A DNA stretch of 64,000 nt, from NCBI GenBank assembly GCA_030528385.1, contig JAUMYZ010000006.1:62001-126000 (forward strand), read 5' to 3'. This document shows, one piece after another, positions 47,876 to 57,758 of the stretch. Source of the DNA: Moraxella sp. (GTDB taxonomy: Bacteria > Pseudomonadota > Gammaproteobacteria > Pseudomonadales > Moraxellaceae). The position numbers and the translations under genes were made by a program. The first letter of the stretch is position 1; every line of letters begins with the position of its first letter. The notes under the pieces were generated by a model. That model made no database searches, had not been told where the DNA came from, and worked only from the letters and a program-made list of their open reading frames with translations.

Positions 47876-48316
47876 ATGACAATGACACAATCTGTTGAAA
47901 AATTAAACGCCCTACTCTCTAGCTACCACGTTTTTTATGTCAATGTGCGCGGCTATCATTGGAACGTCAAAGGCGAGCATTTCTTTTCTTTGCACGCCAA
48001 GTTTGAAGAGCTCTACACTGAACTACAAACCCAAATTGACGAAATCGCCGAGCGTATTTTGACTCTGGGTGGCTCACCACTGCACGCTTATAGCGATTTT
48101 GCCACCTTGTCTGGCATCAAAGAGCACAAAAACGTCTTTGACGGTCGCGAGTGCGTACAAGGTGTGGTTACAGGTCTTGAAGCGCTTATCGGCGAACAAA
48201 AAGCCCTTGCAGAAGTTGCCGAAGCGGCTGGCGACCAAGGCACAGTGGACTTGGTTTCTGGTTATACCAGCGAACAAGAAAAGCAAGTTTGGATGTACAA
48301 AGCCTTTTTGGGTTAA
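47876..48316 (+). CDS. dps: Dps-family ferritin-like protein
   Basis: Starvation and peroxide-protection mini-ferritin. The 146 residues contain the inter-subunit ferroxidase signature YHWNVKGEHFFSLHAKFEE, then LQTQIDEIAERI with the Asp and Glu iron ligands. The usual lysine-rich DNA-binding N-terminal tail is absent (MTMTQSVEKLN), so DNA binding may be weak. Two in-frame ATGs (47876 and 47882) are possible starts. Confidence 0.92.
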   Translation: MTMTQSVEKLNALLSSYHVFYVNVRGYHWNVKGEHFFSLHAKFEELYTELQTQIDEIAERILTLGGSPLHAYSDFATLSGIKEHKNVFDGRECVQGVVTGLEALIGEQKALAEVAEAAGDQGTVDLVSGYTSEQEKQVWMYKAFLG

Positions 48317-48333
48317 TACACCAACCGCCCCAC

Positions 48334-48360
48334 AAAAACCCTTTTTAATAAAGGGTTTTT
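48334..48360 (+). terminator. dps terminator
   Basis: AAAAACCCTTT (48334-48344) and AAAGGGTTTTT (48350-48360), perfect 11-base stem ending in five T, 18 bases after dps. Confidence 0.8.
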
Positions 48361-48445
48361 ACAGTTATGTAACCTAAAAGTCATAAAAAGCAGCCATACT
48401 TTTGGTATAATGCTAGGCTAACTTTTTAATGGTTTTATCATTACT

Positions 48446-49069
48446 ATGCCAAAACAGCGTATCAAAGCATGGTTGCCCACTCCCGAAAAGCTCAACGAAA
48501 GCCGCGTGGTGCGTTGGTTTGCTCCGTTTTTGGCAGACCCCAGACTTTGGTACATCAATCGTAACTCGCTGGCGCGTGCCATTTATATTGGCGTTTTTTG
48601 TGCCTTTTTTCCTTTGCCTGGTCAAATGCCACTTGCCATCGTCGGCGCACTGCTGTTTCGCGCCAATGTGCCAATGGCGATTGCTTTGACGTGGATAACC
48701 AATCCCTTAACCACCATTCCTGTTTTTTGGTTTTCCTACTCGGTGGGCGCTTTGTTGTTGGGAGAACCGCTCATCGGTCTAAACACGTTGGGTCTGATAT
48801 TGTCTGATTTTACCCTATGGATAACGGGCAATGGGCACAACCCATTTACCAAACACAATTTTTCTTTGGCGACTTTTGCTTTTGGTCTGCTCATTTGTGG
48901 CGCGGTTTGCAGCGCGCTGTCGGGGCTGCTGTTTCGCCTGCTTTGGCAATACCGCATTGTCAAAGACTGGCGCAAACGCCACGGTTATGACGCCAACGCC
49001 CCCAGATTTGCCCAAAAAAACTACAAAGCCCAAAAACGCGCCGCCAAAGACGACGATTTTTCTATTTAA
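48446..49069 (+). CDS. DUF2062 family membrane protein
   Basis: A 207-residue protein of the DUF2062 family. It has the characteristic NRNSLARAIYIGVFCAFFPLPGQM and ALTWITNPLTTIPVFWFSY, with three or four membrane segments and a basic C-terminal tail. Function unknown; the family is envelope-associated. It converges on lolD with no gap (49069/49070), an arrangement that is recurrent near lol genes in relatives, by my recollection. Confidence 0.85.
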   Translation: MPKQRIKAWLPTPEKLNESRVVRWFAPFLADPRLWYINRNSLARAIYIGVFCAFFPLPGQMPLAIVGALLFRANVPMAIALTWITNPLTTIPVFWFSYSVGALLLGEPLIGLNTLGLILSDFTLWITGNGHNPFTKHNFSLATFAFGLLICGAVCSALSGLLFRLLWQYRIVKDWRKRHGYDANAPRFAQKNYKAQKRAAKDDDFSI

Positions 49070-49744
49070 TCACGCCCAGTGCCCACTTTTCATTTGTAAC
49101 ACTCTATCTGCTCTGGCTGCCAACCCTTTGTCGTGAGTTACCATCAAAAGTGCCATGCCAAAATCTGCTTGCAACTGAGACAGCAGCTCAAACACCGCTT
49201 GGGCATTGTCATCATCAAGATTGCCCGTCGGCTCATCTGCCAGAACCAAGCTGGGACGCGACACCAAAGCACGAGCGATTGCCACGCGCTGGCGCTCTCC
49301 CCCCGACAATTCACTGGGACGATGGTGCGTGCGATGTGCAAGTCCCACTTTTTCCAGCAATTCGTTGGCGCGCTTGGTGGCTTCGGCAACAGCGACGTCG
49401 GCACGCATCAGCAGCGGCATGGCGACATTTTCGGTGGCACTAAACTCAGGCAACAGATGATGAAATTGATAAATAAAGCCCAGATGTTCGTTGCGCAAAT
49501 GACCGCGCTGAGTCTCGTTTAGCTGGGTCAAACACACGCCTTGCAGCCACACTTCGCCTGTGGTTGGGGTGTCTAGTCCGCCCAAAATATGCAGCAAGGT
49601 GGATTTGCCTGAGCCGCTGCTGCCCACAATCGCCACACGCTCACCGCGATGAATGCTCAAGTCAAGTCCTGACAGCACAGGCGTTTTGATTTTGCCTTCA
49701 TCATACACCTTGCTGATGTTGTTGGCTTCTAAAATCACAGTCAT
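49070..49744 (-). CDS. lolD: Lipoprotein-releasing ABC transporter ATPase LolD
   Basis: Powers release of outer-membrane lipoproteins from the inner membrane to LolA. The 224 residues have Walker [17 protein letters not shown], the Q-loop and LolD-type region [14 protein letters not shown], signature [15 protein letters not shown] and Walker [13 protein letters not shown]. It follows the permease by 9 bases. Confidence 0.95.
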   Translation of the reverse strand: MTVILEANNISKVYDEGKIKTPVLSGLDLSIHRGERVAIVGSSGSGKSTLLHILGGLDTPTTGEVWLQGVCLTQLNETQRGHLRNEHLGFIYQFHHLLPEFSATENVAMPLLMRADVAVAEATKRANELLEKVGLAHRTHHRPSELSGGERQRVAIARALVSRPSLVLADEPTGNLDDDNAQAVFELLSQLQADFGMALLMVTHDKGLAARADRVLQMKSGHWA

Positions 49745-49753
49745 ATCATATTC

Positions 49754-50992
49754 CTATTCGTAGCGCAGTGTTTGGGCAGGCTGAATTTTTGACGCTCTGA
49801 GCGCAGGATAAATGGTCATCAAAAACGACAACAAAAACGACGCCGAAGTAATCAATAGCACGTCGGTCAGCTTAACTTGCGATGGCAGATAATTGACAAA
49901 ATAGGCGTCAAACAAATGCAGCCCAAAAAAGTTATTTATCCAACCCAACAAATCACTGACTGTCAAAGCAAAAGTTACCCCCAAAATCGTCCCTGCCACC
50001 GTGCCAATGACCCCAATAATCATGCCTTGCACCATAAACACTTGCATAATCAGTTTGGGTGATGCGCCAAAGGTTTTTAAAATGGCGATGTCTGATTTTT
50101 TGTCGGTAACAAGCATCACAAGGCTAGAAACAATATTAAACGCCGCCACCACAATAATCAAAAACAGCAACAAACCCACCATCGCCTTTTCCATTTGGAT
50201 TGCTGAAAACAAATTGCCGTGCGTGCTTGTCCAGTCATTTGCCACCAGCCGCTCAGGGGCGATGGCTTGGGCTTTGATGGACGCGTCTTTTGCTTGAAAA
50301 ATGTCGTGCATTTTTAGGCGAATGCCTTGAGCGCCTTGTGGCAAACGCAGCAACACGCCTGCGTCAGGCATTGCCACAAAACCTGTACTGCTGTCAATCT
50401 CTGGGCTGATACTAAACACGCCCACCAGCGTAAAGCGTTTAAAACGCGGAATTACCCCCGCTGGTGAAGGCGACGCTTCGGGCAACACAAGGGTGATTTT
50501 GTCGCCCAAACCCAACCCCATCATCTCCACCATATTTTGTCCAAGCACGATACCAAACTCACCTGCCGCTAGGCTTTCTAACTTGCCTGCAACCATATGC
50601 TCACCAATGATGGAAACCTTTTTTTCGTATTCTGGCTCAATGCCCGTTACCACCACGCCCGACACCTGCCCATTGGCGGTGAGCATGCCTTGCAGTTGAA
50701 TAAAAGGAGCGGTGGCAGCCACATCTTTGTCGTTTGCTTCAATCTTGGTGGCAAGCTGCTGCCAGTCTTCAATGATTTCATAAGAGCTGACACTCGCTTG
50801 CGATACCATGCCCAAAATGCGCGTCTTGAGCTCCCTATCAAAGCCATTCATCACCGACAATACTGTAATCAGCACCGCCACACCCAGCGTCAAACCAATC
50901 ATAGAAATCAGCGAAATAAAAGAAATAAAGCCGTTTTTGCGTTCGGCTTTGGTGTAGCGAAGCCCAATAAATAAAGCAAGGGGACGGAACAT
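49754..50992 (-). CDS. Lipoprotein-releasing ABC transporter permease, single LolC/LolE (LolF-type)
   Basis: A 412-residue FtsX-like permease. The first membrane helix includes FISFISLISMIGLTLGVAVLI and SVMNGFDRELKTRILGM, the Lol family start. A large periplasmic domain (about 50-265) and three C-terminal helices follow. Only one permease gene is present beside lolD, so the complex is likely a LolF homodimer rather than a LolC-LolE heterodimer; a second copy elsewhere cannot be excluded. The ATG at 50992 with GGAAAAGA upstream was chosen over the frame's start at 51064. Confidence 0.9.
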   Translation of the reverse strand: MFRPLALFIGLRYTKAERKNGFISFISLISMIGLTLGVAVLITVLSVMNGFDRELKTRILGMVSQASVSSYEIIEDWQQLATKIEANDKDVAATAPFIQLQGMLTANGQVSGVVVTGIEPEYEKKVSIIGEHMVAGKLESLAAGEFGIVLGQNMVEMMGLGLGDKITLVLPEASPSPAGVIPRFKRFTLVGVFSISPEIDSSTGFVAMPDAGVLLRLPQGAQGIRLKMHDIFQAKDASIKAQAIAPERLVANDWTSTHGNLFSAIQMEKAMVGLLLFLIIVVAAFNIVSSLVMLVTDKKSDIAILKTFGASPKLIMQVFMVQGMIIGVIGTVAGTILGVTFALTVSDLLGWINNFFGLHLFDAYFVNYLPSQVKLTDVLLITSASFLLSFLMTIYPALRASKIQPAQTLRYE

Positions 50993-51154
50993 AAGTCTTT
51001 TCCACGATAAATTTGGGCATAGTTTACACCATTTTGCAAGAGATTTTTTAACTTTTGTGTCCACACTGGGTTTTTTGGGTCAAATCATTTGCGCCACTTG
51101 ATTTTTTAAAATTGTTCCTTATAAACAAAAAGACAGTATTATCTTGAGAATCCC

Positions 51155-52099
51155 ATGACCTGCCCAACCCCAAACGCTCCCATCAAAATTGAGTTGCCTT
51201 GCGACAAAAATGCCAGTCATGGCGACCATTGGGCGATTTTGACCGACGACATTGCACAAGACGTTCCCAATTGGCTGCAACAAATGATTGACAGCGCGGT
51301 TTTGCCATCAGGACTTGCCCCAAACCTTAAGCACAACCATCAGTTACTTCTTGCCAGTAACGCACCTTGTCATATCAAACAAATCTTGTCCATCAAAGAC
51401 GGCAAGCCCACCGCTTTTATCAATGCCTTTCCCAGCGTCAACAGCCCCTACGGACTGCAGTGCCAAATAGAGCGGGTGATTTGCTGCACTGCCACCAACG
51501 ACGCCATCTTAAAACTGAGCACGCCCGAGAGCACCACCATTTATGCCTTTGACCAGCTTTATGCCGTCAATCAAGCGCACTACCAACGTGCACAAAACTA
51601 CTACGCCAATTTTAGTGCGTGGGCATACAACATAGCGCCAAGCGACCAACAACAAACCATCGTGGTAAAAGACCAACAAGCCATTCGTTACCATCGCGCC
51701 TTTAATGACATTGTCTCTGCCAACGGCGGCAAAGTGCCTGATGACATTGACGCACAAATCAAAGCGTGGCAAGCTGATGACCACGACCCACACACGCCGC
51801 TTGCGCCTGTAGAAATTAACTTAGGTCATAGCTGTATTTATTTGTTTGGCGACACCTTTGGTCAAGAAGACGAAGCGTGGTGTCAAGGACAAGTGCTGGG
51901 CATTAGCCACAGCCAGTTTTTTGACAAAGCAATCACCTTATTTGATGTGGTGATTTTGCGCGAGCCTGACAGCAAACCACTGGTGGTGCGCATTGCCACA
52001 CCAACCACCGCCGACAACCAAAAAATCCAAGTGCACGACTATATCCAAGCCAACATTTGGCTGCAAGTGGCCATCTACGCCCAAAATCAATCTCCCTAA
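51155..52099 (+). CDS. Hypothetical cytoplasmic protein
   Basis: A 314-residue acidic protein without signal or membrane segments. Notable stretches are SPYGLQCQIERVICCTATND, IYAFDQLYAVNQAHYQ and YYANFSAWAYNIAPSDQQ. A late NLGHSCIYLFGDTFGQEDEAWCQGQV suggests a beta-rich C-terminal domain. I do not recognise a family. It ends 4 bases inside the convergent neighbour, also unknown. Confidence 0.6.
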   Translation: MTCPTPNAPIKIELPCDKNASHGDHWAILTDDIAQDVPNWLQQMIDSAVLPSGLAPNLKHNHQLLLASNAPCHIKQILSIKDGKPTAFINAFPSVNSPYGLQCQIERVICCTATNDAILKLSTPESTTIYAFDQLYAVNQAHYQRAQNYYANFSAWAYNIAPSDQQQTIVVKDQQAIRYHRAFNDIVSANGGKVPDDIDAQIKAWQADDHDPHTPLAPVEINLGHSCIYLFGDTFGQEDEAWCQGQVLGISHSQFFDKAITLFDVVILREPDSKPLVVRIATPTTADNQKIQVHDYIQANIWLQVAIYAQNQSP

Positions 52100-52983
52100 G
52101 CGGAGTTTTTGGCAAGCAGCTCATAAAAACGACTCGCCTGCATGGAATACACAAGCATGTATTTGGCGTCTATCAACTCATATTCATGCAAGGTGAGCTG
52201 GCAGACAAATTCATCAAAGGGCAAACATAAGTCTTCTGCTTCGTCTTGGGCGTCTGACACGCAAAAATGCACAGACCATTCATCAATGTCGCTGTCGGCG
52301 CTGGGCGCAAAAGGCAAAATGGTTGGCAGGTCTTCACCAAGCACATATACGCCAGACTTTTTGTCGTCTTTTTGTGTCAGCATTGGCTTGGCAAAATAAG
52401 CATCAATGGCTTGATTGTCGGTCAATAACTCACTGAAGGTTTCAGCGGGATTTTCACTGCTCAATATCTGGGCAACCATCTGCGCATCAAATGCCATCGG
52501 GTGCACGACCCCCTGTATTTCACAAAACAGATGTTCGCCATCAAACGCTTGTGTTAGGACACGAATGCCCAACAAAATGTCTGATTTGTAATCAAACTGC
52601 ATAATCTCATCGGCAACAAACACATCGCCATACTCACTGACAATCGGTCTGCCCAAATGGCACGACAACGCTTGTAGCAACGACAATGCGTGCTGCCAGT
52701 CAAACACGGTGGCGGGGGTGTTGATACGCACATGATACGCGTCGTTATAAAAACTCAGTTCAAAGCCCCGCCCCATATTGGTCAGTGGCGTCAGATTCAA
52801 ACAGGTCAGTTTGTCCAATGGCTGATGATAAAAGGCTTGCATATCATGATTGTCTTGATTGTACTCGTCAATATTGCTTTGTATCAAGCCATCGGTCAGC
52901 GCCAAGCATTCATCAACGCTAAGCACCCGCTTTGACATAAATAACAACTTAGGATTGGCAACACTAAAGGTAACACTCACCAC
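52096..52983 (-). CDS. Hypothetical protein, possibly DUF4299-like
   Basis: A 295-residue acidic protein beginning MVSVTFSVANPKLLFMSKRV, then LSVDECLALTDGL. That opening is reminiscent of DUF4299 proteins, but I am not sure of the family. The middle has RPIVSEYGDVFVADEIMQF. No signal or membrane helices. Its stop overlaps that of the convergent neighbour by 4 bases. Confidence 0.5.
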   Translation of the reverse strand: MVSVTFSVANPKLLFMSKRVLSVDECLALTDGLIQSNIDEYNQDNHDMQAFYHQPLDKLTCLNLTPLTNMGRGFELSFYNDAYHVRINTPATVFDWQHALSLLQALSCHLGRPIVSEYGDVFVADEIMQFDYKSDILLGIRVLTQAFDGEHLFCEIQGVVHPMAFDAQMVAQILSSENPAETFSELLTDNQAIDAYFAKPMLTQKDDKKSGVYVLGEDLPTILPFAPSADSDIDEWSVHFCVSDAQDEAEDLCLPFDEFVCQLTLHEYELIDAKYMLVYSMQASRFYELLAKNSA

Positions 52984-53145
52984 ACACTCCTTGACTGTTT
53001 TGGTTATTGTTGGTTTATTTTAGATAACAAATGGCGACATTGGTTAAACAACTTTACATATTGTATCCAAATACCATCAAAAACCCAACAACTAAAACAA
53101 AGCAAATGCACCATTTGATATGCCAATCGCGCATAAGCCTTTGGG

Positions 53146-54333
53146 TCAGTCTACCATTATTTGCTCTGCGCGCACCGCCTTGATGTCTTGATTGGATGCC
53201 CACGCCAAGATGTCTTCACGTTTTAGTGCCGTCGCCATCAAATCAGGAAACCGCTCTGGCGTACAAGCGAACACAGGTAGCCCCATATTGGCAAAGGTCT
53301 TGGCAAGATTGTCGTCATACGACGGTCTGCCATCATCGGACAAAGCCAACAGCGTGATGACGTTTACTCCTTGTTTGACAAGGTTTGCCACCCGCCCAAT
53401 CAACGCTTTTTCGTCGCCCCCTTCATACAAATCGGTAATCAAAATCAAGTGCGTTTTGCTGGGGCGTTCAATCTTGTTGGCACAATAAGCCACCGCTTGG
53501 TTAATGTCTGTGCCACCACCAAGCTGCACGCCAAACAGCACGGCAACAGGGTCGGCAAGCTCATCGGTCAAATCCACTATCGCGGTATCAAAACACACCA
53601 ACTTGGTCTTGACCGCAGGAATGCTTGCCATCACCGCCGCAAAAATGGCGCTATACACCACCGACGTTGCCATGCTTCCCGACTGGTCAACGCACAAAAT
53701 CACTTCATCAAGGTCGGTCAATCGGCGTTGCTGACGCGCAAAACCAATCAATTTTTCAGGGATAACCGTCCGATAATCGGCTTGATAATGGCGCAAATTG
53801 GCGCTGATGGTGCGCCCCCAATCAATGTCATTAAAACGCGGACGATAAGTGCGCTTGGATTTATTGACCGCACCCCTGATGGCTTCGCTGGTTTTTTGTT
53901 CCAGCTTTTTCATCAATTCATCAACGACTTTTTTGATGACTTGACGGGCAGTCTCTAAGGTTTTTTCGGGCATGGCTGAGCGCAAACTCACCAAATCCGC
54001 CACCAAGTGCACATCGGCTTGCATCGCCGCCAAAAACTCAGGCTCAAGCAGCATTTGTTTTAATCCCAAACGCTCAAACGCGTCTTTTTGAATGACTTGC
54101 ACCACCGAGCTTGGGAAAAACTCACGAATGTCGCCCAGCCATTTGGCAATCTTTGGGGCAGAGCGACCCAAACCGCCCCGACCTTTTTGACTTGCTTCAC
54201 CATCGCCATACAACGCCGACAGCGCTTCTGACAGGCGTTTATCGCTTGCCGACAACACATTATTTTCATCAAGCGTGCCCAACACCAAATGCCAGCGGCG
54301 GTATTTTTCACTTTCTAAATTGCTTTTGTCCAT
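53146..54333 (-). CDS. VWA-domain protein of the MoxR-VWA cassette (YehP-like)
   Basis: A 395-residue protein, the last gene of the cassette. A helical N-terminal half (about 1-190) precedes a von Willebrand A domain with a complete metal-ion site: DQSGS at 216-220, the threonine in GGGTDIN (275), and the aspartate in LITDLYEGG (301). Partner binding to the MoxR ATPase is expected from the family. It starts 2 bases after the DUF5682 stop, so translation is coupled. Corresponds in order and content to E. coli YehP, whose function is unproven. Confidence 0.85.
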   Translation of the reverse strand: MDKSNLESEKYRRWHLVLGTLDENNVLSASDKRLSEALSALYGDGEASQKGRGGLGRSAPKIAKWLGDIREFFPSSVVQVIQKDAFERLGLKQMLLEPEFLAAMQADVHLVADLVSLRSAMPEKTLETARQVIKKVVDELMKKLEQKTSEAIRGAVNKSKRTYRPRFNDIDWGRTISANLRHYQADYRTVIPEKLIGFARQQRRLTDLDEVILCVDQSGSMATSVVYSAIFAAVMASIPAVKTKLVCFDTAIVDLTDELADPVAVLFGVQLGGGTDINQAVAYCANKIERPSKTHLILITDLYEGGDEKALIGRVANLVKQGVNVITLLALSDDGRPSYDDNLAKTFANMGLPVFACTPERFPDLMATALKREDILAWASNQDIKAVRAEQIMVD

Positions 54334-54335
54334 CG

Positions 54336-56624
54336 TTACTCGCTATCTTTTGCACCCAATAGCCGACCAAGCGCCAACAGATGATGTTGCCACATCGGTT
54401 CAAACGCTTGGTGGTACACAAACGCAAGTTCGCTGTCTTGATGGTCAAAAATTATCTCAAGCAAACGTTTGCGCTCACTGCTGTCCAAAGCGCTAAACAC
54501 ACGGCGAAACAGCGGCAAATACTCAATAAAATCGGCTTCATCAAGCCCCAACAGCCACGCTTGGATCGCCGCCAATAACAACTTGTCATAGAGCAGCTGC
54601 GCGGTTGCGCCAGCAAAAAAGCCTTCAAAAAACTTGGCAGACTGCACTGGCGTGATGGCAGGCGACAGAGCTTGTTGCAGGCTTTGTGCCAGCGTGTCGG
54701 CGTCTACTTTTGTGGCTTGGTAAAGCAAACGCATTATCAATCCACGCACCATCGGGTGGTACTCAGCGTGCACACCACTGGCGATTTGCTCAAAAGTTTG
54801 CCACCACTCGTCCATCAAAGCAGCGTCTTGACAAAGACTGAGCGCACTGTGTGCCTGCGCCAAATACTGATGATAGTGTTTGGCTTCTTCGTCATTGATG
54901 TTTTTGATGGCATAAGGCAGGGCAATGGCAGATTTGATGGTCAACTCATCCACCAGCTCGCCAACTTTGTCCAGCGCCATTTGTCTTGCGGTGCCGTAGC
55001 GCTGCAAATGCACTAGGGGCGCAATGCTTTTGATGAGCGCCAGCGTGTTGTCGGTATGCACTGCTTGCTCACTTAGGCGCGCCAAGCCTGCGTTTGCTGC
55101 CTTATCCAATCCAGCTTCTAGAGCCTGCCAAATGCTGGTTGCCAGCTGAGACAAATCGGTTTGGGCGCTGATGATTTCGCTCAGTTTGTTGGCACTGGCT
55201 TGCTCAATGGTGTTGCCATACACCAAATTTTCAACCAATGCCACCGCAAATTCAGGTTGCCACGCCAACAGCCATTTTTCACGAAAGGTGCCCCGACTGC
55301 TGGTCTCTAGTCGCTCTCCCCACGAAACGCCCAAGACATTTAGGCGGTGCAGCAACAGCGATTTTTTCAGGCCAATATCACTGCGCAAATCCACCAATAT
55401 CTCTTTGGCAAGCGCTAAGGGAGCGAGTTTGGTTTGTTTTTGTAGGCGCTGCAAATCTTCCAAAAGTGGCGCAAGGGGCGTGTCTGTTGGAATTTGTCCT
55501 ACTTGCTGACCCAAAAGCAGCTTATCGGCGATTTGTTGCCAGAGCAGTTTTTCACCAAAGCACAAACACGCAACACTTGCTTCGCTCAGCTCTTCAAAAC
55601 CCACCGCTGGACGACCACGAAGCAGCGCCAAACTGCTTGCCAGACGCACCGCTTCTATCACAGACGCCGTAGAAATCAGATGCCCTTCATCGCGCAAGGC
55701 GTTGGCAACTTTGGTCAGCCAATGCACCGCCACGTTAGGCGCAAAGCGGTTTTGCCACAGGTGCAAATACCACATGGGGGCATCCACCCCCGCCCCATAA
55801 TGCGCGCTGGACAAACGCAGCGACGTCCAAGGTATCCACGTGGTTTTGACTTTGCTGGCAGCGAGTTTTTTGGGCAGTGTTTTGATAAGCAAATTGTCGG
55901 CTTTGTTGGTAAATTTAATCAGCTTGCCATCTTCGGTCAGCTGACAAACATCGTCAAGCGCTGGCACATGCCAAGCACCGCACACCACCGCAACAACATC
56001 ACCGTCTTTGCTGTGGCGCGCAATCTCTTGGCGCATATAGGCTTCGCGCACTTCATCGTCGCCGCTTTTTTGTCCATCGTCCAACTGGCATTGGCGCAGC
56101 ACTGTCATCACTTGGGCAATGGCTGCAAACACCGCTTGGTCATCGCCATCAACATAAGACTGCTCCAAAAAATCATTCCACCAACTTTCGCCATCGTCAT
56201 AGCCTGCCGCTTTGGCAAGTGCGCCAATGGGGTCAAAGGACAATGGCGCTGGCGCGTCTGGCACTTGGTCGTCGCCATTTGCTTCGGCTTGGTCTTGTAG
56301 GGCGTTTGCCAATTTGATGTTGACAGGCACGTCAATAAACGCCACGTCTGCGCCGTTGCCCGCCGCCCACAGACACGCTTGATATTCTGGAGAAAACATC
56401 GCAAAAGGATAATAAAAATGACATTGCGGAAATTCGGTGGCATACGCCAACAATGCCACAGGGGGTTGCATTTGCTGGTGCGCCAACAAAGGGAGCAACT
56501 CACTGCAGTCGGCAGGACCTTCTATCAGTACTTTTTTGGGTTTTAGCTTGTCCAAAGCTGCCACCAACCGAGCGCTGCAGCCAGGCCCATGATGGCGAAT
56601 ACCAAAATAATGAATTTGCTTCAC
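54336..56624 (-). CDS. DUF5682 family protein (YehM-like)
   Basis: A 762-residue soluble protein. The N terminus has the family signature HYFGIRHHGPGCSARL, then KKVLIEGPADCSELLPLL and PFAMFSPEYQACLWA. The pattern of conserved His and Glu, with a later GAWHVPAL, recalls TIKI/EreA-like hydrolases, but I infer no activity. The C-terminal two-thirds is helical repeats rich in leucine. Lies between the MoxR ATPase (24-base gap) and the VWA gene (2-base gap). Confidence 0.78.
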   Translation of the reverse strand: MKQIHYFGIRHHGPGCSARLVAALDKLKPKKVLIEGPADCSELLPLLAHQQMQPPVALLAYATEFPQCHFYYPFAMFSPEYQACLWAAGNGADVAFIDVPVNIKLANALQDQAEANGDDQVPDAPAPLSFDPIGALAKAAGYDDGESWWNDFLEQSYVDGDDQAVFAAIAQVMTVLRQCQLDDGQKSGDDEVREAYMRQEIARHSKDGDVVAVVCGAWHVPALDDVCQLTEDGKLIKFTNKADNLLIKTLPKKLAASKVKTTWIPWTSLRLSSAHYGAGVDAPMWYLHLWQNRFAPNVAVHWLTKVANALRDEGHLISTASVIEAVRLASSLALLRGRPAVGFEELSEASVACLCFGEKLLWQQIADKLLLGQQVGQIPTDTPLAPLLEDLQRLQKQTKLAPLALAKEILVDLRSDIGLKKSLLLHRLNVLGVSWGERLETSSRGTFREKWLLAWQPEFAVALVENLVYGNTIEQASANKLSEIISAQTDLSQLATSIWQALEAGLDKAANAGLARLSEQAVHTDNTLALIKSIAPLVHLQRYGTARQMALDKVGELVDELTIKSAIALPYAIKNINDEEAKHYHQYLAQAHSALSLCQDAALMDEWWQTFEQIASGVHAEYHPMVRGLIMRLLYQATKVDADTLAQSLQQALSPAITPVQSAKFFEGFFAGATAQLLYDKLLLAAIQAWLLGLDEADFIEYLPLFRRVFSALDSSERKRLLEIIFDHQDSELAFVYHQAFEPMWQHHLLALGRLLGAKDSE

Positions 56625-56648
56625 AATCTGTCCTTTTGGGGCTACAAC

Positions 56649-57734
56649 CTACAGCACATCATTCATCGTGTGATAAAACTCACTAAACTCTTTGCGTTTT
56701 TTAAGCACCGTTTCTAAATACTCTTCTAACACTGCCTTGTCTTGGACGGGGTCTTTGATGATTGCGCCCACCAGATTTTGGCTGATGGCTTCGGCAGACA
56801 GCTCGCCTGCGCCAAACCAATGCGACTGACTCAGACTGCTGACCATCACCGAGATGGCTTCGGCGGTGGATAAATTGCCTGTTGGCGATTTTAATGCCAC
56901 TTTGCCATCTAAGGTCTCACCGCCACGCAGCTCCCTAAAGATGGTAATCACTTTTTGGATTTCTTCTGCGGCGTTTTTGGGCACGGGCAATTCTAAAGTT
57001 TGTCCCATTTCTGCCACACGCTTGGCAACAATGCCGATTTCTTCTTGCATGTCATCAGGCAGCGGCAGCACCACCACATTAAAGCGGCGCTTCAAAGCAG
57101 ACGACAGTTCATTGACGCCTTTGTCTTTGTTGTTGGCGGTGGCAATCACGTTAAAGCCGCGCTTGGCATAAACGGCGTCATTTAGTTCACTGATGGGGAG
57201 CATTTTTTCGGACAAAACGGTAATGAGCGTGTCTTGCACGTCTGAACCCATGCGTGTGAGCTCTTCTAAACGGCACAGCGTGCCATCTTGCATGGCGCGA
57301 AACAGTGGTGTTGGCACAAGGGCGTCTTTGCTTGGGCCTTTGGCAAGCAGCTGAGCATAATCCCAACCGTAGCGAATTTGATTTTCGTCTGTGCCTGCGG
57401 TGCACTGAATAATGCGCGTGCTGTCGCCACAAATCCCCGCCGCCAAATGCTCCGACACCCAAGATTTGGCAGTTCCAGGCACACCAAGCAAGAGCAGCGC
57501 CCTGTCGGTTGCCAAAGTCGCCACCGCCGTTTCAATCAATCGGCGATTGCCAACGTATTTTTCGCTGATGACCGCGCCATCATTGGTCGTGCCGCCCATC
57601 AAATATTTGACCACCGCCCTAGGCGACAGTTGCCAGTTGGTGGGCTTGGCGCCTGTGTCTTCGGCTTTTAGGGCACTAAGCTCATGGGCATAAATGGTTT
57701 CGGCAGGTTGGCGCAGAATATCACTCATCATCAT
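56649..57734 (-). CDS. MoxR-type AAA+ ATPase (YehL-like)
   Basis: A 361-residue ATPase. Walker A is GVPGTAKS (84-91). The Walker B position reads CRLEELTRM (about 154-162), using Glu-Glu rather than Asp-Glu. Sensor 1 is IATANNKDKG (about 197-206), then ALKRRFNVVVLPLP with the arginine fingers, and a C-terminal helical lid with SPTGNLSTAEAI. Such enzymes act as metal-dependent unfoldases or assembly chaperones with a VWA partner; the client is unknown. The first of three consecutive Met codons is used; the third is equally possible. Confidence 0.88.
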   Translation of the reverse strand: MMMSDILRQPAETIYAHELSALKAEDTGAKPTNWQLSPRAVVKYLMGGTTNDGAVISEKYVGNRRLIETAVATLATDRALLLLGVPGTAKSWVSEHLAAGICGDSTRIIQCTAGTDENQIRYGWDYAQLLAKGPSKDALVPTPLFRAMQDGTLCRLEELTRMGSDVQDTLITVLSEKMLPISELNDAVYAKRGFNVIATANNKDKGVNELSSALKRRFNVVVLPLPDDMQEEIGIVAKRVAEMGQTLELPVPKNAAEEIQKVITIFRELRGGETLDGKVALKSPTGNLSTAEAISVMVSSLSQSHWFGAGELSAEAISQNLVGAIIKDPVQDKAVLEEYLETVLKKRKEFSEFYHTMNDVL

Positions 57735-57758
57735 TCCTTAGATTACACGTGTCAATGG

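Noticed and set aside
55494..56300. 268-codon plus-strand frame inside the DUF5682 gene
   Set aside because: Long only because the opposite strand's codon use leaves few stops; histidine- and arginine-rich composition without domains.
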